DNA of 6,616 nucleotides. Source: an uncultured Hyphomicrobiales bacterium (lineage in GTDB: Bacteria; Pseudomonadota; Alphaproteobacteria; Rhizobiales; Beijerinckiaceae). Position 1 is the first letter of the stretch. Every line of letters begins with the position of its first letter. Location: positions 1 through 6,616 of the forward strand of contig CAIZGQ010000410.1 in NCBI GenBank assembly GCA_903932565.1. Reading direction: 5' to 3'. A model generated the notes under the pieces. It had not been told where the DNA came from. It worked only from the letters and a program-made list of their open reading frames with translations, and ran no database searches. Positions 1 to 5,503 of this stretch are shown here, in pieces. The position numbers and the translations under genes were made by a program.

Positions 1-140
1 TCATACGCGGTGAACGTCGCGCCGCCCGTTTCAGCCAGGACCTTTGTGATCGCAGCCGTCAAAGACGTCTTGCCATGGTCAACGTGACCAATCGTGCCGA
101 TGTTGCAATGCGGCTTGTTGCGCTGGAATTTTTCCTTGGC
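1..140 (-). CDS. tuf: Elongation factor Tu, N-terminal fragment (runs off the window); normal start codon absent
   Basis: EF-Tu is the GTPase that carries aminoacyl-tRNA to the ribosomal A site in the cytoplasm. Reading minus from 140 gives AKEKFQRNKPHCNIG, then the P-loop GHVDHGKT, and continues uninterrupted to TAY at the window edge. This matches residue 2 onward of bacterial EF-Tu; about 46 of roughly 396 residues are visible. The codon where ATG is expected (141-143) reads AGG, and no Shine-Dalgarno lies in front of it. Going upstream in frame, the only possible start before a TAA stop (162-164) is GTG at 156-158, which would add the tail M-G-P-G-F-R and also lacks a ribosome-binding site. 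This is therefore a start-less tuf copy, a copy with an unusual short N-terminal extension, or an assembly or sequence error at a repeated gene. The identity of the protein is secure; its functionality is not. Confidence 0.88.
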
Positions 141-201
141 CCTGAACCCGGGTCCCACTGTTTAAGCACGGTCCGCCCACAAGGCGGCGAAAGACGGCGG
201 T

Positions 202-230
202 TCGATAGGCGGTTTTCCTGCATCTGGCAA
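202..230 (-). promoter_or_regulatory. Candidate sigma-70-type promoter for tuf
   Basis: On the minus strand TTGCCA (225-230) is followed after exactly 17 bases by TATCGA (202-207). The -35 box matches TTGACA at 5 of 6 positions; the -10 box is weaker. Transcription would start near 195, about 55 bases before EF-Tu residue 2. A separate promoter is expected because the porin gene separates tuf from tRNA-Gly. The site is assigned by eye only. Confidence 0.33.
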
Positions 231-310
231 GGGCGAGGGAAATATCGTTGAGGGGACTCCCAACCAACGCGTCGGCATTTTCAAAGTAACGAGAGTACCA
301 TCCAGACCCT

Positions 311-330
311 ATGTTGCTTATCAGCAACAT
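311..330. repeat. Perfect 8-bp inverted repeat, possible operator or hairpin
   Basis: ATGTTGCT, a TATC spacer, then AGCAACAT: an uninterrupted 8-bp inverted repeat in the divergent tuf/porin region. No T-tract follows on either strand, so it does not look like an intrinsic terminator. It lies 118 bases upstream of the porin start and about 80 bases upstream of the candidate tuf -35 box. A dimeric regulator site is one possible reading; this is inference. Confidence 0.5.
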
Positions 331-438
331 GAGTTGGCAGATTTCGATCTGTGGTGTTCATTGGATTGCCGTCGCCTACCAGACGAAACGAGCATGCGGT
401 AACGATAAATGATATCCCGTTCGGATAAGTATTCAGTT

Positions 439-443
439 CGAGG
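439..443 (+). promoter_or_regulatory. Ribosome-binding site of the porin gene
   Basis: CGAGG lies five bases before the ATG at 449. This supports the start that begins with a typical signal peptide (MIRISALAIV...). Confidence 0.5.
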
Positions 444-448
444 CAATC

Positions 449-1177
449 ATGATTCGTATTTCAGCTTTGGCTATTGTTTCTGGCATTTCGCTTGCCGCAT
501 CCGCTCAGGCTGCGGATCTTCCGAACCGCAAAGCTCCGGCTCTTGCGCCCCCCGCCTTCACATGGACTGGCTTTTATGTTGGCGCCAACGCGGGATACGC
601 CTTTGGCTCTTATAAAACAACAGGTTACAACATTGTCGCCATTCTGCCTGGCCGCCAGCCTCACACGTCCGGCGGTCTCTTCGGTGCGCAGGCTGGCTAC
701 AATTATCAAATTGGTCAGGTTGTGATTGGAGCAGAAGCTGACTTCGATTTTGCGAATGTCAAAGGGTCCTACGCTCAGGCGGTTCTTGGTAATCCCAATG
801 CGCTCAACGTCAGCGGCAAACTGAACAACATCGGCACGCTCAAGGCCCGCCTCGGCTATGCGTTCAACAACGTGCTGGTATTTGCAACTGGTGGTTACGC
901 CTTCGGTTCCATGAAATCGGCTTATACGCTTTCTATTCCTGCACCCCCGATTGTTTCTTCTGGCTCAGCCACCAAGACAGTGTCCGGTTACACTCTTGGT
1001 GCCGGGGTGGAATATGCGCTCACCAACAACTGGATCATCAAGGCTGACTATCAGTTCATCAGCTTTGGCAATAAGAATTTCAATGGCGGTAATGTTCCCG
1101 TGATCAATTCTGCCGCTGCCTCAAACTTTAAGTCCGTTACAAACGAAATTCGTTTGGGTGTGAATTACAAATTCTGA
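449..1177 (+). CDS. Outer-membrane beta-barrel protein, Omp31/Omp25-like porin family
   Basis: This 242-aa protein belongs to the small outer-membrane barrels common in Hyphomicrobiales, thought to act as structural proteins or porins. Residues 1-21 form a signal peptide: a short basic N-terminus, a hydrophobic core, then AQA before the predicted cut, leaving mature ADLPNRKAP. A Pro/Ala linker follows, then FTWTGFYVGANAGYAFG, the hallmark first strand of the family. Alternating aromatic and glycine-rich strands follow (GGLFGAQAGYNYQ, KARLGYAFNN, GYTLGAGVEYAL, WIIKADYQF). The chain ends EIRLGVNYKF, with the C-terminal phenylalanine recognised by the BAM assembly machinery. Length is near the usual 230-280 aa. 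Third codon positions contain more A/T than in the KAP-like gene downstream, as often seen in highly expressed or recently acquired genes. The gene is divergent from tuf and ends in a strong terminator, so it is probably monocistronic. The exact substrate is unknown. Confidence 0.88.
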   Translation: MIRISALAIVSGISLAASAQAADLPNRKAPALAPPAFTWTGFYVGANAGYAFGSYKTTGYNIVAILPGRQPHTSGGLFGAQAGYNYQIGQVVIGAEADFDFANVKGSYAQAVLGNPNALNVSGKLNNIGTLKARLGYAFNNVLVFATGGYAFGSMKSAYTLSIPAPPIVSSGSATKTVSGYTLGAGVEYALTNNWIIKADYQFISFGNKNFNGGNVPVINSAAASNFKSVTNEIRLGVNYKF

Positions 1178-1200
1178 TTGGCGTTAGACTAACTATCCAG

Positions 1201-1226
1201 AAACCCGGCTTCAGGCCGGGTTTTTT
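1201..1226 (+). terminator. Intrinsic terminator of the porin gene
   Basis: AAACCCGGC (1201-1209), loop TTCAG, then GCCGGGTTT (1215-1223), followed by more T (T6 at 1221-1226). It begins 24 bases after the porin stop codon. The GC-rich stem and U-tract are canonical for the plus strand. On the minus strand only three T residues follow, so it should terminate poorly in that direction. Confidence 0.9.
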
Positions 1227-1249
1227 GTTACGCATTTGAGTTTTTGGGT

Positions 1250-1257
1250 AAAAAACT
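1250..1257 (-). terminator. T6 tract directly after tRNA-Gly, possible terminator
   Basis: On the minus strand, AG then TTTTTT follow the encoded CCA of tRNA-Gly directly. The GC-rich acceptor and T-stems followed by a U6 run could end transcription, which would leave tuf dependent on its own promoter. The same T-run can also pair with AAAAACT-type sequence (1239-1257) in a weak A/T hairpin. Confidence 0.35.
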
Positions 1258-1331
1258 TGGAGCGGGTAGAGGGAATCGAACCCTCGTCTTCAGCTTGGAA
1301 GGCTGTTGCTCTACCATTGAGCTACACCCGC
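1258..1331 (-). tRNA. tRNA-Gly (anticodon UCC)
   Basis: The 74-base cloverleaf is read on the minus strand. The acceptor strand GCGGGTG (1325-1331) pairs with the 3' strand TACCCGC, with one G-U pair. The D-arm is GCTC/GAGC, the anticodon loop CTTCCAA has UCC at plus positions 1297-1299, and the T-arm is GAGGG-TTCGATT-CCCTC. The discriminator base is T and CCA is encoded (1258-1260). The outermost anticodon-stem pair is an A-A mismatch. tRNA-Gly(UCC) commonly lies just upstream of tuf in proteobacteria; here the orientation is conserved but the porin gene sits between them. Confidence 0.97.
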
Positions 1332-1383
1332 GCTCCGGCGCGAATCCGCAGCGCAAATCTGCCGCTGGTCGCCCGATGCCTGT

Positions 1384-1412
1384 CTTATAGGGTTCGATCG
1401 CGTTTTCATCAA
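1384..1412 (-). promoter_or_regulatory. Sigma-70-type promoter of tRNA-Gly
   Basis: On the minus strand TTGATG (1407-1412) is followed after exactly 17 bases by TATAAG (1384-1389), close to the TTGACA-17-TATAAT consensus. The predicted start near 1377 gives a 5' leader of about 46 bases before the mature tRNA. The -35 box overlaps the tandem stop codons of the small ORF upstream. Confidence 0.68.
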
Positions 1413-1528
1413 GCCGCCTGCCACGATCCTGACGCGAAATCATGGAGCCATTTGGCGACCAGCTCGTCGGGCGTGTTCACAATGCGGACAAAGCGTTTCA
1501 AGCCCCCTTGGCAAGGCGCGCCGTGCAT
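1409..1528 (-). CDS. Possible small ORF, 39 aa, hypothetical
   Basis: ATG (1526-1528) opens a 39-codon frame beginning MHGAPCQGGLKRFVRIVNTP and ending SGSWQAA, closed by two consecutive TGA codons. I do not recognise the family. In favour of coding: GC-rich third positions (GTC CGC ATT GTG AAC ACG CCC GAC GAG CTG GTC GCC), a plausible amphipathic helix (DELVAKWLHDF) and tandem stops. Against: the Shine-Dalgarno is weak, an in-frame TAA lies two codons before the ATG, and no homology is known to me. It could be a small protein, the remnant of a larger gene, or chance. A 35-codon plus-strand frame (1442-1549) overlaps it antisense and looks less protein-like. Confidence 0.3.
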   Translation of the reverse strand: MHGAPCQGGLKRFVRIVNTPDELVAKWLHDFASGSWQAA

Positions 1529-1589
1529 GACTTAGTCCACATGTTCTGACGTGAGATCAGGTCGACAGCCCGGTCCCGCATAACGCTTC

Positions 1590-1594
1590 AAGGA
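1590..1594 (+). promoter_or_regulatory. Ribosome-binding site that fixes the KAP-like start at GTG 1602
   Basis: AAGGA lies seven bases before GTG at 1602, the ideal spacing. The TTG at 1596 and CTG at 1599 in the same frame would be only one and four bases from it. GTG 1602 is therefore the likely start. Confidence 0.65.
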
Positions 1595-1601
1595 CTTGCT
1601 G

Positions 1602-3947
1602 GTGACAACACCGACGCTGCGCTCCAACACGAATTTCTCCGCTGACGAACCGCCCGAAGGCGTCGATCCCGCGGCGTCTCACGATCTAGGACCCGATGAA
1701 AACGGCCTGATGCCGATTTTCCCGCCAGCTGTTTTGCCCGGCATGTCGTCTGCGGGCATGGGGTCAGAACGGCCGGAGGTCGTGGCAACCGCCGATGAGC
1801 TGCACGCCATCTATCAGATGGCCAGCGCGCCGCCGCAAACCCTGCCCCCGCAATCCCCCGCCCCGCGCGCCGCAGAGGCTCCCGCCGCACGCATAGCCGA
1901 GCCGCAGGCACCTGCGGTTCAGCCCGCCCCGGCGCGCGCAACTCTGCCCGCGAGCAGTGCCGACAGGACCACGGGCCAGTCGATCTTTTTGAGTGACAGC
2001 CCAAACGGCGCACAGGCATCCAACGCCATGGCCGCCTTGCTGATGCCAGTGATCGAGTTGCTCGCCCATCGCGCGGCCAGCACGCCGCTGTCCGTGGGTC
2101 TTCTGGGGCCGGCTGGCAGCGGCACGAGTTCCGCCGCCCGGACCCTTGTCGACTCCGTCAAATCGCTGGCGCAGCGGGTCGCAGGCCCCGGCCCGTTCCT
2201 GTCGCGCGTCACGTTTGTTTCTGTCGAGGCGGCAGAGATCGCCACATCGCCCATCGCGCGGCTCGCCCGCGCGCTTTGGGATGCGCTTTTGGCTGATGGC
2301 ACACCGGCTTCTGCCGCGCTGGCGCATAGAGCCGCCCAGAGCCTCAGCGACCCGGTGTCGGCGGCACGCGACGCCCACGACAAGGTTGCCGACCTGCGTC
2401 GTCAGCTTGAGACGGAACGTGCCGCCCTCGATGATATGGAATCGCGCCGCGGACGCCTTGCCGATGCGTTGCTCTATGACACGGCGGGCTCAAGCGTGGA
2501 TTCCTACGCCCGCTCCAATCGAACCCGCATCGATGGACGCATGCGCGGCTTCGGGTTCAAAGCCGACACCATTCTGAGCTGGAAAGACCTCGTCGCGCAT
2601 ACGGCCGAGCGCGGGACAGCAGCGCGCCCCTTCGCGGTTCTGCGCTCGCTGTGGGCCTATTCGGGCCAGACAGCGCTGATCATCACAGGCGTCCTATTGC
2701 TGGGGATCTCGTGGGGGCTCGGGCAGGCGCAAGCGAGCCAGACGACATGGCTCGCGTGGCTGCGGGCGCAGAGCGCCGAGCAGCTGTCCACACTGGCCTC
2801 GATTCTGGAAGCGCATATGGGATGGTTCGGCACGCTCGCCTCTGCGAGTTTTGTGCTAGGCCTCGCCGCCTTCGCGCTCAACATCTGGCGCGCGCTCAGC
2901 TTCCAGCAATCGCTGTGGCGCGGTGCGGCCTTGCTCAGCCACGACATCACGGAGCGCCGCAGCATCCTCGATAGCACAATCGGTCATCACACCAAGCGCA
3001 TCGATCAGCTGGCGTCTGCCCTGCAGGGCGCGAGTGACGCGGCCGCCCTTGCCGACCGCCGCAAGGCCGACGCCACGTCCACGACACCAGCAAACGGCAC
3101 TGCCGACATGCTGGCCTTTCCCCTCAAGGATGATGTCAGCGCGCAGGACCTTGCCGCGCGGCGATTCCTTTCGGCCCTTTCAACTCAATTGCAGTCCGGT
3201 CCAACCAGCGGCCCACAACGCATTGTGGTGATGCTCGACGGGCTGAATGTCGTGGAACCTCAGGCCGCCGCAGGGCTCGCCACGCGCGCACGCCAGGCTT
3301 TGGATCTCCCCGGCTTTGCGCTGGTCATCATTGGGGATGGCGGGCGGTTGGCGCGCGGCTTTGCACAGACCGACCCGGTTGGAGCGGACGCGGCGCTGGC
3401 GCGACTGCTGCAGGTGCCGGTGCATCTTGATGGCAACGCGCAGACCGATAGTGCCAGCATTCTGCAAGTGCTGCTCGGCGGCCCGCAAGCTATCGCTTCC
3501 AACACCGAGGTCCAAGTGGTGGATCCTCGCACAGCGCGGCTGGATCAGCCCCTGAGCAAGGCCGAACAGGCCATACTTGTGGGCCTGTCAAAGGCACTTC
3601 TCACAACACCGCGCCACATCAAGCGGCTGATGAATCTCTACCGGCTGGCGCGTTGCGGCATGAATGGCGTTGCCGCCATCACCGTGCCACCGCGTCTTGG
3701 CGATCTGTCGGGGCTCGCGCTGTCGCTGGCGCTCGACATTGGCGGCACGGCTGCGGAGCGACAGGCCTATCTGAGTGCGCTGGCCTCCCTGGGCGAGGAG
3801 CAGATCATGGCGTTTGACCGGGTCCAGCCGCGCCTGCGACAGGCGGTCGAACTCGTGGCCGATCTTTGCGGGTCGTTGCACGGGGCCGAAGCGCGCCGGG
3901 GGTTCGAGCAGGCGCAAGTGTTCGCCCTGCCCCGCCTTGATGCGTGA
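1602..3947 (+). CDS. KAP-family P-loop NTPase-like membrane protein with degenerate Walker motifs
   Basis: This 781-aa protein (GTG start) has the order typical of KAP NTPases (Kidins220/ARMS-PifA family). Residues 1-130 are Pro/Ala-rich and probably disordered. A Walker A-like loop follows at 169-176 (GPAGSGTS, after PLSVGLL), then a predicted coiled coil (about 254-293). Two membrane helices come next (about 357-375 and 409-431), inserted between the Walker motifs as the family characteristically shows. A second helical region spans about 432-490. A Walker B-like strand (IVVMLDGLN, D546) leads into ALDLPGFALVIIGDG, and the C-terminal PRHIKRLMNLYRL (670-682) resembles the family's PRRxKRxxN motif. 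Two key features are altered: the P-loop lysine is Thr175 (ACG, one base from AAG), and the usual DDLD-type Walker B is DGLN. It may therefore bind nucleotide poorly and act as a scaffold. Known relatives act at the membrane, some in phage exclusion; no partner is visible here. Confidence 0.68.
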   Translation: MTTPTLRSNTNFSADEPPEGVDPAASHDLGPDENGLMPIFPPAVLPGMSSAGMGSERPEVVATADELHAIYQMASAPPQTLPPQSPAPRAAEAPAARIAEPQAPAVQPAPARATLPASSADRTTGQSIFLSDSPNGAQASNAMAALLMPVIELLAHRAASTPLSVGLLGPAGSGTSSAARTLVDSVKSLAQRVAGPGPFLSRVTFVSVEAAEIATSPIARLARALWDALLADGTPASAALAHRAAQSLSDPVSAARDAHDKVADLRRQLETERAALDDMESRRGRLADALLYDTAGSSVDSYARSNRTRIDGRMRGFGFKADTILSWKDLVAHTAERGTAARPFAVLRSLWAYSGQTALIITGVLLLGISWGLGQAQASQTTWLAWLRAQSAEQLSTLASILEAHMGWFGTLASASFVLGLAAFALNIWRALSFQQSLWRGAALLSHDITERRSILDSTIGHHTKRIDQLASALQGASDAAALADRRKADATSTTPANGTADMLAFPLKDDVSAQDLAARRFLSALSTQLQSGPTSGPQRIVVMLDGLNVVEPQAAAGLATRARQALDLPGFALVIIGDGGRLARGFAQTDPVGADAALARLLQVPVHLDGNAQTDSASILQVLLGGPQAIASNTEVQVVDPRTARLDQPLSKAEQAILVGLSKALLTTPRHIKRLMNLYRLARCGMNGVAAITVPPRLGDLSGLALSLALDIGGTAAERQAYLSALASLGEEQIMAFDRVQPRLRQAVELVADLCGSLHGAEARRGFEQAQVFALPRLDA

Positions 3948-3950
3948 TCA
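3945..3950. other. Abutting stop codons of two convergent genes
   Basis: The palindrome TGATCA contains the plus-strand TGA of the KAP-like gene (3945-3947) and, on the minus strand, the TGA of the CDF-like gene (3948-3950). There is no intergenic base, and I see no hairpin with a T-tract for either gene, so the transcripts probably overlap as antisense 3' ends. Confidence 0.9.
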
Positions 3951-4592
3951 GACGGTCGGCTCTGCGTCCGGCGTATCGCCCAAGGCGTCCGGCGGCAGAC
4001 GCTCAATGGCGCGCGCATCAAGCCAGACTTGCTTGGCGGCGCGCAGGCACAGAAACACCGTGAGCGCGTCAACGCCAAGTTGTGGCCATGTCATGGGCGC
4101 AAGGCGCGCAGCCAGCGTCAGCAACGCATAAAGAGAACCGGTGATGGCATCATTGCGCGACGAGAGCCATGTCGCCTCAATAACTGGATTGTGCGAGTGC
4201 CGAAACCGGCGCAGTGCCAGAACCACAAGCCAGCCTTCGACCACAATCAATGCAGCCGAAATGGTAACGGCTTCAATCTCGATCTCTGGAGGCCGCACAA
4301 GCGTTAGCCAGATCTGAAACGCGGTTTGCAATCCCGCCATGAGCAGAATGAACGCCAGCGCAAACCCGGCGAGACGTTCGATCCGCGGGCCGCGATTGAA
4401 GCTCAGCGCGGCAATGCCGAAGATCAAAACGTCGTAGCCCCATTCGAGCCCGTCCCGCAGCAAAAAGCGTGAATCAACGCGCAGTGCGGCGACGACCTCA
4501 ACACTGGCGAGCGCCAGCACGAATAACGCGATGGCGGAGATCGTCCAGCGATAAAGCCGGGCTTCGCGATCAGGCTGTGACTGAGGCAGCAT
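3948..4592 (-). CDS. Six-helix membrane protein resembling the transmembrane domain of CDF cation transporters
   Basis: This 214-aa protein (from ATG 4592) has six hydrophobic segments, near residues 16-38, 49-66, 74-98, 106-128, 149-166 and 171-190, then a short acidic tail. Spacing and pattern resemble cation diffusion facilitators, which exchange Zn2+, Fe2+ or Mn2+ for protons in the inner membrane. DGLEWGYDVL fits helix 2, and SSRNDAITGSL followed by a D-containing helix fits helices 5-6. Aligned by eye with YiiP, the metal site would be E50, D54, S144 and D148, so the histidine of helix 5 is missing. The roughly 80-residue C-terminal cytoplasmic domain is also absent. An upstream TTG (4601) is an alternative start, but AGG 11 bases before ATG 4592 favours the latter. 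It overlaps the KirBac stop by 23 bases, suggesting translational coupling. The CDF assignment is inference; a generic membrane protein remains possible. Confidence 0.55.
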   Translation of the reverse strand: MLPQSQPDREARLYRWTISAIALFVLALASVEVVAALRVDSRFLLRDGLEWGYDVLIFGIAALSFNRGPRIERLAGFALAFILLMAGLQTAFQIWLTLVRPPEIEIEAVTISAALIVVEGWLVVLALRRFRHSHNPVIEATWLSSRNDAITGSLYALLTLAARLAPMTWPQLGVDALTVFLCLRAAKQVWLDARAIERLPPDALGDTPDAEPTV

Positions 4593-5495
4593 GCACGTCA
4601 ACCTGCCGGTCCGGCAATGCTTCCGTCATATGGAAGCGCGTATAATCCAACTCCAGCACGCCGGCTTCGTTGGGGCCCAGAATATCAAGATAGCGATGAT
4701 TCCAGACGATATCCTGATAGGTATAGGCTTGGCGGACATGCACATCCTGGCCAGACGTTTCATCATGGCCTGTGACTGTCAGCAGAAACGAGGCGTCGAC
4801 CGCTTCGAAATCAGCCGCTGTCATATTCCACAGCAGGCTCTGCTCGTCGATGACGTGAAACAGCGTCCAGCTTAATGAGAAGATCGGGCTTTGTTCGCGA
4901 TCCAGCCGCAGTGTATGAAAGCGCCGATAATGTTGCCCTTCGGCTGAAACTTCAGCGCGCAGATACCAGAGTTTTGCGGTGGCGTTGCTGATGGCGTTAT
5001 GACGCTCGTTGGCCATGCGCACCATGAAGGTCGGTTTGCCTTCGTGCTGTGTCATCAGCAGCTTTTGAGCAAACAGGATGCGCGCGCGGGGCCGCGCAAA
5101 TCGTTGGAATACGAGGCCGGTGACAACTGCCAGCATCGACAAGCCAAAGAAGATTTCAACGGTCGCAATGACATGCGCATAGGTCGACTGCGGGTGCATG
5201 TCGCCATAGCCAACCGTCGCCAAGGTCCAATGGAGAAGAAGAAAAGATCCAACGACCACGGGCGCGCATTGGCAATTGGGTCGGTGCCCAGCAAATACAG
5301 AATCGCAAAGACGCAATTGCTGCTCAGGAAAAAAGCGAGATAGCCCGCAAAGAACACGGGCCAGCTGACAATCATGCAATTGTGATAAAAATCGCCCCAG
5401 AATGTCACGGAGAGCCCGCGTGTCAGGACTTGCCTGTCCCCAATGCGGAACATGCGCGCGCGTGTATTGGATGAACTTTGCTGCTGGTCGCTCAC
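4570..5495 (-). pseudogene. KirBac inward-rectifier potassium channel, split by a one-base deletion
   Basis: KirBac channels are tetrameric inner-membrane K+ channels with two membrane helices and a large cytoplasmic C-terminal domain. From GTG 5495, frame one gives the slide helix and outer helix (FYHNCMIVSWPVFFAGYLAF) and then the start of the pore helix, LFFFSI (residue 89). Frame two continues with TLATVGYGDMHPQ (filter at restored residues 94-99), the inner helix (GLSMLAVVTGLVFQRFARPRA) and the Kir C-terminal domain (FMVRMANERHN, PIFSLSWTLFHVIDE, HRYLDIL, LDYTRF). The bases read ATTGGACC where ATTGAGACC would encode I-E-T, so one base is missing between 5227 and 5228. Restoring it gives 308 aa, close to KirBac1.1 (about 333), including the conserved pore-helix glutamate. 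As written, translation would stop at 5055 after about 146 aa. All other hallmarks are intact, so the lesion is recent or a sequencing error. The upstream neighbour is pccA, 36 bases away. Confidence 0.9.
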
Positions 5496-5503
5496 GTCAG
5501 GGT

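Larger units (their letters stand above)
141..448. other. Intergenic region between divergent tuf and porin genes
   Basis: These 308 bases separate the minus-strand tuf fragment from the plus-strand porin gene. I see no convincing coding sequence. The region holds a candidate tuf promoter (202-230), a perfect inverted repeat (311-330) and the porin 5' region with its ribosome-binding site (439-443). An open minus-strand frame crosses it, but in a different frame from EF-Tu and without family resemblance. Confidence 0.6.
1332..1601. other. Intergenic region between divergent tRNA-Gly and the KAP-like gene
   Basis: These 270 bases hold the tRNA-Gly promoter (1384-1412), a possible 39-aa minus-strand ORF (1409-1528) and the ribosome-binding site of the KAP-like gene (1590-1594). 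I see no convincing plus-strand promoter. The best candidate, TTGGCA (1508-1513) with CTTAGT 17 bases on, is weak. Confidence 0.5.

Noticed and set aside
79..330. Minus-strand 83-codon open frame crossing the tuf 5' end
   Set aside because: It reads the EF-Tu codons in the wrong frame and has no recognisable family features; the EF-Tu frame is clear.
1258..1331. tRNA-Gly as an integration site with a duplicated 3' end
   Set aside because: I looked for a direct repeat of the tRNA 3' end near 141-448 and in the rest of the window and found none; no integrase gene is present.
1508..1536. TTGGCA-17-CTTAGT as a promoter for the KAP-like gene
   Set aside because: The -10 box matches the consensus too poorly to list as a feature.
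1442..1549. Plus-strand 35-codon frame (MEPFGDQLVGRV...)
   Set aside because: It has no ribosome-binding site and is antisense to a frame with better coding character; length is compatible with chance.
1596..1601. TTG or CTG starts for the KAP-like gene
   Set aside because: AAGGA at 1590-1594 is only one or four bases away; GTG 1602 has the proper seven-base spacing.
5221..5250. Programmed -1 ribosomal frameshift in KirBac
   Set aside because: A -1 shift would rejoin the frames, but there is no X XXY YYZ slippery heptamer in frame, it would put Trp in place of the conserved pore-helix Glu, and channels of this family are not known to use recoding.
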